22,082 bases of DNA from an uncultured bacterium (GTDB lineage: Bacteria > Bacillota_I > Bacilli_A > RF39 > UBA660): positions 1 through 22,082 of the forward strand of contig OMUM01000027.1 in the NCBI GenBank assembly GCA_900314225.1. The letters run 5' to 3'. The notes under the pieces were generated by a model that was given only the letters and a program-made list of their open reading frames with translations, did no database searches and was not told the origin of the DNA. Positions within the stretch are counted from its first letter, which is position 1. Each line of letters opens with the position of its first letter. Position numbers and translations under genes: made by a program. Of this stretch, positions 6,547 to 13,595 are shown one piece after another.

Positions 6547-6674
6547 AAAAAATAAAAACTTCTAGAATTTATGTAAGTACGGATATATAATCCGCGGTTC
6601 CAACTTACTTATTCTAGAAGAATCCCTTAATATTATACTGCTCTAGGTATTCCACACCCGTCATCGCACTTATT
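6547..6674 (-). promoter_or_regulatory. T-box riboswitch (glycine) with overlapping terminator
   Basis: The T-box sequence TGGAACCGCGGA lies at 6602-6591. The competing terminator pairs CTTCTAGAAT (6620-6611) with ATTCTAGAAG (6568-6559), extended by GTAAG:CTTAC, and is followed by TTTTTATTTTTT. Downstream genes include glyQS, so the ligand should be tRNA-Gly. The leader is short: about 70 bases from the predicted start to the T-box bulge, too little for a full Stem I. A possible mini-Stem I has TGC:GCA below a kink-turn-like GAU-GA/GA loop and a GGGT:ACCT stem capped by a loop with the glycine codon GGA. The T-box and terminator are clear; the Stem I model is inference. Confidence 0.88.
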
Positions 6675-6680
6675 GAATAA

Positions 6681-6709
6681 AATATAACTTTTTTTTAACT
6701 TCTTGTCAA
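6681..6709 (-). promoter_or_regulatory. Promoter of the T-box/LOG/glyQS operon
   Basis: Consensus TTGACA (6709-6704), a 17-base spacer and TATATT (6686-6681) read leftward, predicting a start near 6674. The -35 box overlaps, shifted by one base, the -35 box of the divergent deaminase promoter. Confidence 0.8.
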
Positions 6710-6731
6710 GTGTAAATATTTTTTGTAAAAT
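6703..6731 (+). promoter_or_regulatory. Promoter of the dCMP deaminase gene
   Basis: TTGTCA (6703-6708), a 17-base spacer and TAAAAT (6726-6731) read rightward. The predicted start near 6738 leaves a leader of about 19 bases holding GAGGAG. Its -35 box shares the palindrome CTTGTCAAG (6702-6710) with the leftward T-box promoter. Confidence 0.7.
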
Positions 6732-6756
6732 AAAGAAAAACATTTGAGGAGAAATT

Positions 6757-7299
6757 ATGGAAAATAAGATATTAAATTATAAAAGAAAAGATTATTTATC
6801 TTGGGATGCATTTTTCATGGGGATTGCTAAACTTGCTTCGGGTAGAAGTAAAGATCCTCATACACAGGTTGGTGCTTGTATAGTAAGTGATGATAATAGG
6901 ATTTTATCAATTGGTTATAATGGGGCTCCAAATAATTATAATGATGATATATTTCCTTGGAAGAGAGAAGGACCTGATACTGAAACAAAGTATATGTATG
7001 TTTGTCATGCTGAAGCAAATGCTATTAATAATTATTTAGGAAGTAGAAGGGATTTGAAAGGGTCTAGAATCTATGTTGATTTATTTCCATGTAATGAATG
7101 TGCTAAAGATATAGTTCAAGCAGGTATTAAAGAAGTTATTTATTTATCAGATAAATATAATGGAACAGATGGAAATATTGTTTCTAAAAAAATATTTGAT
7201 ACTTGTGGAGTTAAATATAGAAGACTTGATAAATCTGAAGAAAAAATAATAAAATTGTTTATTAAACCGGATGTTAGTTTAGAATATTTAGAAAAATAG
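6757..7299 (+). CDS. comEB: Deoxycytidylate (dCMP) deaminase, ComEB-like
   Basis: This enzyme deaminates dCMP to dUMP, feeding thymidylate synthesis. The zinc site is complete: His84 and the catalytic Glu86 in CHAEANAI, with Cys112 and Cys115 in FPCNECAKD. The N-terminal region ASGRSKDPHTQVGACIVSDD and GYNGAPNNYNDD are typical of ComE operon protein 2 / dCMP deaminases. The 180-residue length is normal, although the last 20 residues extend a little past the domain. GAGGAG lies 6 bases before the ATG. The gene stands alone on the plus strand between its own promoter and a terminator that begins at its stop codon. The other com genes are not adjacent. Confidence 0.93.
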   Translation: MENKILNYKRKDYLSWDAFFMGIAKLASGRSKDPHTQVGACIVSDDNRILSIGYNGAPNNYNDDIFPWKREGPDTETKYMYVCHAEANAINNYLGSRRDLKGSRIYVDLFPCNECAKDIVQAGIKEVIYLSDKYNGTDGNIVSKKIFDTCGVKYRRLDKSEEKIIKLFIKPDVSLEYLEK

Positions 7300-7328
7300 A
7301 ATAAGTTTTTGCTTATTCTATTTTATTT
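7297..7328. terminator. Bidirectional terminator between convergent genes
   Basis: TAGAATAAG (7297-7305) and CTTATTCTA (7312-7320) form a perfect 9-bp stem with a 6-base loop. TTTTATTT follows on the plus strand and TTTTTC on the minus strand. It starts on the deaminase TAG stop codon and abuts the stop of the minus-strand gene, serving both. Confidence 0.85.
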
Positions 7329-7892
7329 GTCAAAGACAAATTCTATTTTAGCATCATATAATTGTTGGCAATTAAGTCTTTTATATTTATTATCAACTTT
7401 ATCAATTAATTGTATTTCTATACCATCCCATATAGCAATCCACCATACTACACTAAAACAATCTGATATAAAATCTGTAACATATCCATCTATAAGATAA
7501 TTAATAATCATTAAAACGCTTGCTAAAACAATTAAGAAATTTGATCTTCTATTTTGTAAATGTATATCATATTCAACATCATCTATTTCAATACCATAAT
7601 TAGTTTTAATCGACTTTTTAATTTTTTCTTGATCTTCTTCACTAATTACTGGACAATGTATTTCTATTATTAAATCTGTATCGACTGAAAACATATAAGC
7701 AATCTCGTCAACATAATTACAAAATTCATCAGATAACTCTAATTTTTTATAATCATATTTCATGTATAAGTCACTTATATTATTTAGTTCTATAGGAATT
7801 ATACCTTTACCATCTCTTAAGTAGTTTTTCTTTAGATATTCTTTTTCACTAAATTTAATTTTTCTATTTTTTCTTTTAGGTTTTCTTCTCAA
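7323..7892 (-). CDS. Unknown protein with two predicted membrane segments, TTG start
   Basis: I do not recognise this 189-residue protein. The first 12 residues are very basic (RRKPKRKNRKIK). The middle (about 33-112) is a soluble alpha/beta-looking stretch. Two hydrophobic segments follow, about 118-134 (FLIVLASVLMIINYLI) and 141-157 (FSVVWWIAIWDGI), separated by a very short turn, so it is probably a membrane hairpin with both ends on the same side. The start is TTG at 7892, with AAAGGAGT 8 bases upstream; an ATG in the same area is out of frame and closes quickly. It lies 15 bases after the cyclophilin gene and is probably cotranscribed with it. No catalytic motif was seen. Confidence 0.7.
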   Translation of the reverse strand: MRRKPKRKNRKIKFSEKEYLKKNYLRDGKGIIPIELNNISDLYMKYDYKKLELSDEFCNYVDEIAYMFSVDTDLIIEIHCPVISEEDQEKIKKSIKTNYGIEIDDVEYDIHLQNRRSNFLIVLASVLMIINYLIDGYVTDFISDCFSVVWWIAIWDGIEIQLIDKVDNKYKRLNCQQLYDAKIEFVFDK

Positions 7893-7907
7893 AAAGCATT
7901 ACTCCTT

Positions 7908-8603
7908 TTATGATATTTTTTCTACTTCAGGATATGTTTTACCTTTTAAATCAATTAGTGCTTTTTTTATAGTTAAATTATGTACTAATTTACCAGTGGC
8001 ATCGTCTGATACTTTTTCATTTTTAGCAATTTTATCAATTATATCCATTCCGGCTATTACTTTACCGAATGTAGCATAATCTCCATCTAGATAAGTACTA
8101 GTACCAAGCATTATAAAGAATTGACTTCCTGCACTATCATTATCATTACTTCTAGCCATAGAAACAATTCCTTTTTCGTGTTTTAAATTATTTTCAAAGC
8201 CATTGTTTGAAAATTCTCCCTTAATTGAATAGCCAGGTCCTCCAGTACCATCTCCTTTTGGATCTCCACCTTGTAAGACAAAATCAGGTACTAATCTGTG
8301 AAATGAATTATTATCATAAAATCCACTCTTAACTAAAGATATAAAATTATTAACTGTATTTGGAGCAATGTCTGGATATAATTCGATTACAATAGAACCA
8401 TAATTTTTTATATACATAGCAACTACTGGATTTTCTGTGTCATAATCATTTAAAGTAGTTTCATTACCAGAAATATTATAATTTATTCCTAGTAGTTTTT
8501 CTTTATTCTTTTCTTTGCCTTTTTCAGGTATATTACAGGCAACTACAATAATTATAATTAATAATATTGCACCAATTATTATAAATATATTCTTATTTTT
8601 CAT
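7908..8603 (-). CDS. Lipoprotein peptidyl-prolyl cis-trans isomerase (cyclophilin type)
   Basis: Cyclophilins isomerise Xaa-Pro bonds; an exported lipoprotein form would help fold secreted proteins at the outer face of the membrane. Residues 1-22 are a hydrophobic signal with a lipobox-like VVAC, placing the lipidated Cys at 23. The cyclophilin domain spans about 59-195. It has FHR (101-103, catalytic Arg103), DFVLQGGDPKGDGTGGPGY, SQFFIML and YLDGDYATFGKV. The His before VFG in human CypA is Tyr or Asp-Tyr here, as in many bacterial forms. AAAGGAT precedes the ATG, and the start overlaps the preceding flavoprotein gene by 11 bases, implying coupling. Assignment of the fold is firm; client proteins are unknown. 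Confidence 0.93.
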   Translation of the reverse strand: MKNKNIFIIIGAILLIIIIVVACNIPEKGKEKNKEKLLGINYNISGNETTLNDYDTENPVVAMYIKNYGSIVIELYPDIAPNTVNNFISLVKSGFYDNNSFHRLVPDFVLQGGDPKGDGTGGPGYSIKGEFSNNGFENNLKHEKGIVSMARSNDNDSAGSQFFIMLGTSTYLDGDYATFGKVIAGMDIIDKIAKNEKVSDDATGKLVHNLTIKKALIDLKGKTYPEVEKIS

Positions 8604-10008
8604 TTTCTATCCTTTCTAAGATATCACGTGCGGCAACTAAACCAGTTGCTGCTGCTGTTACAATATTTCCAGCTTTACCTGAACCATCACCGATAAAATA
8701 AATATCTTGATCTTTTAATTTAAACTTATTATCTGTTTCTATTTCATTACTAAAGAATTTAATTTCTGGTCCATAAAGAAGTGTATCATCATTATTAACT
8801 CCAGGAATTATTTTATCTAATTTTTCTAGTCCTTCTAAAATATTTGTAATTATTCTATGAGGCATAACAAGGGCTAAATCTCCTGCAACACAATCTTTAA
8901 GAGTTGGTTCAATGAAGCCCTTATTTAGACGGTTCCACTCACTTCTTCTGCCATTTTTTAGATCTTTTAATGATTGAATAATTGGTTTCCCATCTCCTAA
9001 AACATTAGCAATTCTTGCTATACTTTCACCATATAGACGTGTATTAGTTACTGGCTCAGTTAATGTTACTTTAGAAATAAAAGCAAAATTAGTATTATTA
9101 CTTTTAATTTCTTTTAGAGCATGTCCATTAACACATATATATCCATAGTAATTTTCTTTAGCAACAAAACCTCCAGGATTAGTACAAAAAGTTCTTATTT
9201 CATCACCATAAGTATCAGTTTTAATAAATATAGTTGGATCATAGATTACATTTGAAATATCTTCCATAATTTCTTTTCTAACTTCTACTCTAACACCAAT
9301 TTCAATACTTTGAGAAAGATAAGGAATATTATAATTATCAGCAAGTTCTTGAATCCATTTAGCCCCGGTTCTACCAGGAGCAACTACGACAAATCTTGAT
9401 TCTAATTTAGTTTTCTTACCAGCTTTTTCATAAGTAACTATATGGTTACTACTACTTTCTGATTTAATATCTAAAACATTTGCTTTATCAATTAAAGTAA
9501 CTCCTTTATCTTCTAGTAATTTACAAATACCGTCTATGTATTCTGGTAAATGATCACTTCCAAGATGTTTTTGTTTTATAAGTAAAAGTTTTGCTCCAGC
9601 AATTGCTACTTTCTTTCTTATTTCTTCGGCATCACTCATATTACTTGGATATACTTCAGCATCCATACCAAATTTATTAAATATTTCTTCTGTTTCATCA
9701 ATTAATTTGTATGCTTCAGACTCGCTCATATATTTTGTTAAATCACTTTTACCAAGTCGAGGTATAAAATTAAGTTTTCCATCAGAGAAAGTTCCGGCTC
9801 CACCATAACCTGATAATATGGCACATGGATTACAGTTTTTACAAGGAACATTGTATTTATTCATAGGACAAACTCTATTTTTAACATTACTTCCTTTATC
9901 AATTAAAGCAATCTTTAATTTATTATTTTTTTGAATTAATTCATAAGAAGCAAACAGTCCAGCTGGGCCTGCTCCAATTATTATTACATCATATTTCATT
10001 TTCATCAC
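8593..10008 (-). CDS. FAD-dependent oxidoreductase, COG2509 type
   Basis: An NAD(P)/FAD-binding flavoprotein of the uncharacterised COG2509 group. The N-terminal dinucleotide fold has YDVIIIGAGPAGLFASYEL (GAGPAG at residues 12-17) and the ribose-binding acid in ALIDKGS. Four cysteines follow in the pattern C47, C56, C59, C62 (VCPMNKYNVPCKNCNPC), then GYGGAGTFSDGK, which contacts FAD in relatives. The C-terminal FAD motif is YFIGDGSGKAGNIVTAAATG. No signal peptide or membrane segment is present, so it is cytosolic. Length (471) is normal. The cysteine cluster could bind a metal or an iron-sulfur centre, but that is inference. The physiological reaction is unknown. Ribosome site is weak; the start could be codon 1, 2 or 4 within a few bases. 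Confidence 0.88.
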   Translation of the reverse strand: MMKMKYDVIIIGAGPAGLFASYELIQKNNKLKIALIDKGSNVKNRVCPMNKYNVPCKNCNPCAILSGYGGAGTFSDGKLNFIPRLGKSDLTKYMSESEAYKLIDETEEIFNKFGMDAEVYPSNMSDAEEIRKKVAIAGAKLLLIKQKHLGSDHLPEYIDGICKLLEDKGVTLIDKANVLDIKSESSSNHIVTYEKAGKKTKLESRFVVVAPGRTGAKWIQELADNYNIPYLSQSIEIGVRVEVRKEIMEDISNVIYDPTIFIKTDTYGDEIRTFCTNPGGFVAKENYYGYICVNGHALKEIKSNNTNFAFISKVTLTEPVTNTRLYGESIARIANVLGDGKPIIQSLKDLKNGRRSEWNRLNKGFIEPTLKDCVAGDLALVMPHRIITNILEGLEKLDKIIPGVNNDDTLLYGPEIKFFSNEIETDNKFKLKDQDIYFIGDGSGKAGNIVTAAATGLVAARDILERIENEK

Positions 10009-10086
10009 ATCTATATAATAACATAAAAATAAAATATTTTATAAAAGAAAATAAAAAGCATGGTAAAATATAATTAGGTGATGATG

Positions 10087-11007
10087 GTGACAAGAGAAGA
10101 ATTAAATAATGAAAAGCAAAAAGAAATATTTAAAGAAGAAAAAAGAAAAGAAACAAAAAAGATTGTAAAAAGTGTTGTTAAATGGATTGTAATTATATTA
10201 GTTTTTGGAATATTGTTTTTTTCTTATACAACATATATTTCATCAGTTAAAGTTGGAGTTAGAGAATATCGAATTACTGATAAAAAAATACCTGAATCGT
10301 TTAATGGTACTAAAATAATTCAATTGAGTGATTTACATTTTGGTACAACAATGTTTATTAATAATTTAATTGATATTGTAAATAAAATTAATGATAGAAA
10401 TCCTGATATAGTAGTTTTTACAGGAGATTTAATTGATAAAGATTATAAATTATCTTCTAAGGACCAGGAAAAAATAATAAAGGAATTACAGAAAATTAAT
10501 GCTCGACTTGGAAAATATGCTATTATGGGAGATGAAGATAATGAAGAATTTGCAACTATTTTTAATCAATCTAATTTTACGATTCTTAAAAATAGTTCTG
10601 AATTAATTTATAATAATGATAATAATCCTATATTATTAGTGGGCCTTTCCTCTATTAATAATGATCAAAATATAGAAAGTGCTTATAGTTATTTTAAGGG
10701 GGATGTTTATAACTCTAATATCTATACAATTTCTTTATTGCATGAACCTGATACTGTTGATGATATAATGGGTAATTATCCAACTGACCTTTTTTTAGCA
10801 GGACATTCTAATAATGGTAATATTAGATTACCATTTGTTAAATATTCTATTTTTAAAGTAAATGGAGCAAAGAAATATGATCAAGATTTTTATCAAATAA
10901 ATAATTCTAAATTATATATATCTAGTGGTTTAGGTACAACAAATAAAAGTAATATTAGATTATTTTGTCGACCATCAATTAATTTCTTTAGATTATCTAA
11001 TTCTTAA
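10087..11007 (+). CDS. Membrane-anchored metallophosphoesterase-like protein with degenerate metal motifs
   Basis: The fold is that of calcineurin-like phosphoesterases of the YkuE/YaeI type. A charged N-terminus is followed by a membrane anchor (about residues 29-51), then QLSDLHFGT (Asp82, His84) and VVFTGDLID (Asp114). The next motif, normally GNHD/E, is GDEDNE. The usual GHTHGGQ is GHSNNGN, although LHEPD is kept. Three expected metal ligands are therefore changed, so activity may be lost or altered. GTG, ATG, ATG and GTG at 10078, 10081, 10084 and 10087 are all possible starts. AGGTGA at 10076 is best spaced for 10087. TATAAT (10069-10074) and an extended -10, TGGTAAAAT, lie unusually close upstream. 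The 3' end overlaps the convergent carboxypeptidase gene by 11 bases. Confidence 0.8.
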   Translation: MTREELNNEKQKEIFKEEKRKETKKIVKSVVKWIVIILVFGILFFSYTTYISSVKVGVREYRITDKKIPESFNGTKIIQLSDLHFGTTMFINNLIDIVNKINDRNPDIVVFTGDLIDKDYKLSSKDQEKIIKELQKINARLGKYAIMGDEDNEEFATIFNQSNFTILKNSSELIYNNDNNPILLVGLSSINNDQNIESAYSYFKGDVYNSNIYTISLLHEPDTVDDIMGNYPTDLFLAGHSNNGNIRLPFVKYSIFKVNGAKKYDQDFYQINNSKLYISSGLGTTNKSNIRLFCRPSINFFRLSNS

Positions 11008-12052
11008 ATTTATTAATTATTTTTTTGAAGAAAGATTCTTTTCTTCTTTTATTTTGCTTTTTTCTATAAATATTAATACTTCCTATTTCTTTGTTATTTA
11101 ATTTAATAATTATTTTACCTGGAATCGTATTATTAGAATTAGTAATATTAATTATAGTAGAAATATTAGTTAATTCATTTTCTTTTAATGGGTAATAAAA
11201 AGATTCTTTTAAGTAAATATCTTCTGAAAATAATTTTTTATTATAAGAAAAATTATCTTTATCTACTATTTTATATAATTTATATTTTTTAAAGTTTTTT
11301 TCAAATAAATCTTCATGAGTATCATAAATATTACTATCATGTAAGGATACTCCTATTAATGTCATATTATCTTTTTTTGCGTAACTGACTAGAGTTTTTC
11401 CTGCTTTTGGAGTATAACCATTTTTTCCTCCTAAAGAGTATTTATAATTATTTAATATAGATACTCTATTGTACCATAGATAGCTTTTAATAGATGATTT
11501 GCAAGTATATTTCTTAGTCTTTATTATTTTTCTATATATTTTATTTTTGTAGGCGTATCTAGCAAGTAAAGACATATCATAGGCTGTTGAATAATTTTTA
11601 GTATCTTCATCTAATCCATGAGGATTATTAAAAATAGTATTATTCATTCCTAGTTCCTGAGCTTTTTTATTCATAAGTTTTACAAAATTTTCTTCACTAC
11701 CTGCTGTAGCGATTGCTAAAGTTAGTGCAGCATCATTTCCACTTCTAAGCATTAAACCATATAATAAGTCAATTATTTTTATTTCCTCTCCAACTTCAAT
11801 ATAAATATTAGTTCCATACATTTTTAAAACTTCATTAGGGACTTTAATAACTTTCTCTAAATTATTATTATTTTCTAAAGCAATAATACATGTCATAATT
11901 TTCGTTATAGAAGCTATTAACTTTTTATTATTTATATCACTTGATTCTAAAATTCTACCACTTTTTTCTTCCATTATAACATAGGAAAATCCTAATACTT
12001 TTGTTGGAATTAATAAATTAAATATTATAAGAACAATAAATATTTTTTTCAA
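10997..12052 (-). CDS. Serine-type D-Ala-D-Ala carboxypeptidase (DacF-like, family S11)
   Basis: A penicillin-binding carboxypeptidase that trims the terminal D-Ala of peptidoglycan stem peptides outside the cell. With numbering from the TTG at 12052, the SxxK motif is SITK (Ser48-Lys51), the SxN motif is SGN (Ser104-Asn106) and the third motif is KNG (210-212), where most relatives have KTG. A signal peptide (KKIFIVLIIFNLLIPTKVLG) precedes the mature domain. The C-terminal 90 or so residues fit the usual beta domain and end in a basic amphipathic tail (RRKESFFKKIINKFKN). A GTG three codons upstream is possible, but it overlaps AGGTGA; that site is 5 bases from the TTG. It sits after a terminator, so it probably has a separate weak promoter. 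Confidence 0.9.
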   Translation of the reverse strand: MKKIFIVLIIFNLLIPTKVLGFSYVIMEEKSGRILESSDINNKKLIASITKIMTCIIALENNNNLEKVIKVPNEVLKMYGTNIYIEVGEEIKIIDLLYGLMLRSGNDAALTLAIATAGSEENFVKLMNKKAQELGMNNTIFNNPHGLDEDTKNYSTAYDMSLLARYAYKNKIYRKIIKTKKYTCKSSIKSYLWYNRVSILNNYKYSLGGKNGYTPKAGKTLVSYAKKDNMTLIGVSLHDSNIYDTHEDLFEKNFKKYKLYKIVDKDNFSYNKKLFSEDIYLKESFYYPLKENELTNISTIINITNSNNTIPGKIIIKLNNKEIGSINIYRKKQNKRRKESFFKKIINKFKN

Positions 12053-12095
12053 ACATTTCACCTAATAAAAGATATGTATAAAATATTAAAAAATT

Positions 12096-12122
12096 AAAAA
12101 AAGTAATATATTTTATATTACT
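12096..12122 (-). terminator. Terminator of the small unknown gene
   Basis: AGTAATAT and ATATTACT form an 8-bp stem around a 5-base loop, followed by TTTTTTT on the minus strand. The hairpin overlaps the stop codon at 12118-12120. Confidence 0.75.
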
Positions 12123-12525
12123 CAGAATCTATTTTTAAAAAGTCATTATAGTATTTACTTGGTAAATAAATATTAGTATTTTTGCTTGTAATAAAATGAT
12201 AAATATAACTAATTGGATTAGTAATATTATTTTTATTTGATTCTATCATTGGAAGATTATTATTCATAATCCAATGATAATTGTTTTCTTTAAGCATCAT
12301 TTCTCCTAAAAAAACTCCTAGATTAAATGAAATATCATTAACTTGATTATTTTCTATTTTACCTTCTTCATAGATTTTCTTTATTATGTTTAATAATCTA
12401 TCTAAACTTTTTAAGTAAGAAATATCTGTATCTAAAACAATACATTCATATGGACAAGTAATGGCAAATTCTCTTACATCTTCGATTATAATATCAATGT
12501 TTTTTTTAAATTCTTCTAACTTCAT
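12118..12525 (-). CDS. Unknown small soluble protein
   Basis: I do not recognise this 135-residue acidic protein. It has no signal peptide or membrane segment and is predicted mostly helical. Its most distinctive stretch is NLGVFLGEMMLKENNYHWIM followed by NLPMIESNKNN and TNPISYIYHFI. A GE...W...P...NP layout of this kind recurs in several small uncharacterised bacterial domains, but I cannot assign a family. GGTGAT lies 4 bases before the ATG. It lies between the terminator of the kinase-fold gene and its own terminator, so it is probably a single-gene unit. The frame is convincing because of the ribosome site, the tight fit and the terminator at its stop. Confidence 0.65.
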   Translation of the reverse strand: MKLEEFKKNIDIIIEDVREFAITCPYECIVLDTDISYLKSLDRLLNIIKKIYEEGKIENNQVNDISFNLGVFLGEMMLKENNYHWIMNNNLPMIESNKNNITNPISYIYHFITSKNTNIYLPSKYYNDFLKIDSE

Positions 12526-12548
12526 TCTATCACCATTTTTATTTTATC

Positions 12549-12579
12549 AAAAAAATAATAATAATGATATCTTATTATT
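12549..12579 (-). terminator. Weak terminator after the kinase-fold gene
   Basis: AATAATAA and TTATTATT (12579-12557) form an 8-bp all-AT stem with a 7-base loop, followed by ATTTTTTT. It starts 3 bases after the stop codon. The stem is weak, so some readthrough into the next gene is likely. Confidence 0.5.
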
Positions 12580-12582
12580 AAT

Positions 12583-13530
12583 TTATCTTCTTTTAATTAA
12601 AGTTTTATTTTTAGCTTGACTATATACTTTATTATTTGCTCGATAAATATTTTCTGAAGTTAGTTCATCTAGAAAACCAACAGGATTTTCACTATGTGGA
12701 TTTGTTACTATACTTTCAAATTGATTTATTAAATTCTTTGGAAATCCAATATATTCTAGATAGTTTAAGTATTCGAAATATTCTTCTAATGAAAATTTTG
12801 TTACATTTCTTCCATATAAGTAATTTAAAATCATCATTGTATAACAAAAAATGTCTGTTTCTTCACTAGGTATTATTAAACCTTCATTAAATTTTGGATA
12901 ATTTGTTTCATACTTATAGTCATTTTCTTTTGTAGTATTAGGATTTGGAACATATTTTTTTGGTTGATTACTAAGTAATTCACAACCTAATAAATATTTA
13001 GCTGGAAATATACCATTATTTTGTATTTTTACACTATCCAAATCTATTACTTTTACTTCTCTATTAGTAGGTTTAACTATGAAATTCGATTCATTTATAT
13101 CATTTAAATATATGTCTTTGAGTGGAGTATATTTTCTAATTCCTTTTAATTGATTAAGTATGCCTCCTACTTTTTTTAGATAATCTAGTTGATCTTGTCT
13201 ATCCATTTTGTAGTTATTTAAAATACTTACTAGTGGTATACCTTCAACTTTTGGTACAGTAAAGCCAACTGTTTCGTTATTAATTGATACCATGTAGTCT
13301 GGAATAACAAAAGTCTCTGGTAAATATTCTTTATAGTTATCTAACATCTCAACAGTGTACATTTTATTAGCAAAATATTCACCTTTATTAATATAGAAAT
13401 ATTTTAATATTTTATTTTGTCTTCTAAAATTGTATTCATAAATTTTTGATTCTGTGTTTAATACTTCTTTAGGTAATTGTAGCTTTGCTAATTTTTCAAA
13501 TCCTTTTCGTGATATATTTATTTGCTTCAT
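12583..13530 (-). CDS. Divergent protein-kinase-fold protein
   Basis: The sequence shows the order of motifs of a eukaryotic-like kinase. LNDINESNF (142-150) resembles the catalytic loop HxDxxxxN, with Asp144 and Asn149. VIDLDSVKI (161-169) stands at the DFG position, with Asp163 or Asp165 as metal ligand. ETDIFCYTMMILNYLYG (224-240) matches the helix F motif DxxSxG. FESIVTNPHSENPVGFLDEL (271-290) matches the C-terminal NPxxRP region without the Arg. A lysine in ILKYFYI (Lys43) could be the ATP lysine; the glycine-rich loop is not obvious. No transmembrane or PASTA domain is present, unlike PrkC. Substrate could be protein or small molecule. GGTGAT lies 4 bases before the ATG, and a clear promoter lies upstream. 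Confidence 0.7.
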   Translation of the reverse strand: MKQINISRKGFEKLAKLQLPKEVLNTESKIYEYNFRRQNKILKYFYINKGEYFANKMYTVEMLDNYKEYLPETFVIPDYMVSINNETVGFTVPKVEGIPLVSILNNYKMDRQDQLDYLKKVGGILNQLKGIRKYTPLKDIYLNDINESNFIVKPTNREVKVIDLDSVKIQNNGIFPAKYLLGCELLSNQPKKYVPNPNTTKENDYKYETNYPKFNEGLIIPSEETDIFCYTMMILNYLYGRNVTKFSLEEYFEYLNYLEYIGFPKNLINQFESIVTNPHSENPVGFLDELTSENIYRANNKVYSQAKNKTLIKRR

Positions 13531-13559
13531 AAAATCACCAATCCCCTTAAATTGGCTAT

Positions 13560-13588
13560 ATTATATAATAAATGAGGTTAAAAATCAA
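13560..13588 (-). promoter_or_regulatory. Promoter of the kinase-fold gene
   Basis: TTGATT (13588-13583), a 17-base spacer and TATAAT (13565-13560) read leftward. The predicted start near 13553 leaves a short leader containing CCAAT...ATTGG, which could fold near the ribosome site. Confidence 0.75.
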
Positions 13589-13595
13589 GTAGACT

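Noticed and set aside
6827..7018. Minus-strand frame inside the dCMP deaminase gene
   Set aside because: It is antisense to the catalytic region of a recognised enzyme and has no start signal.
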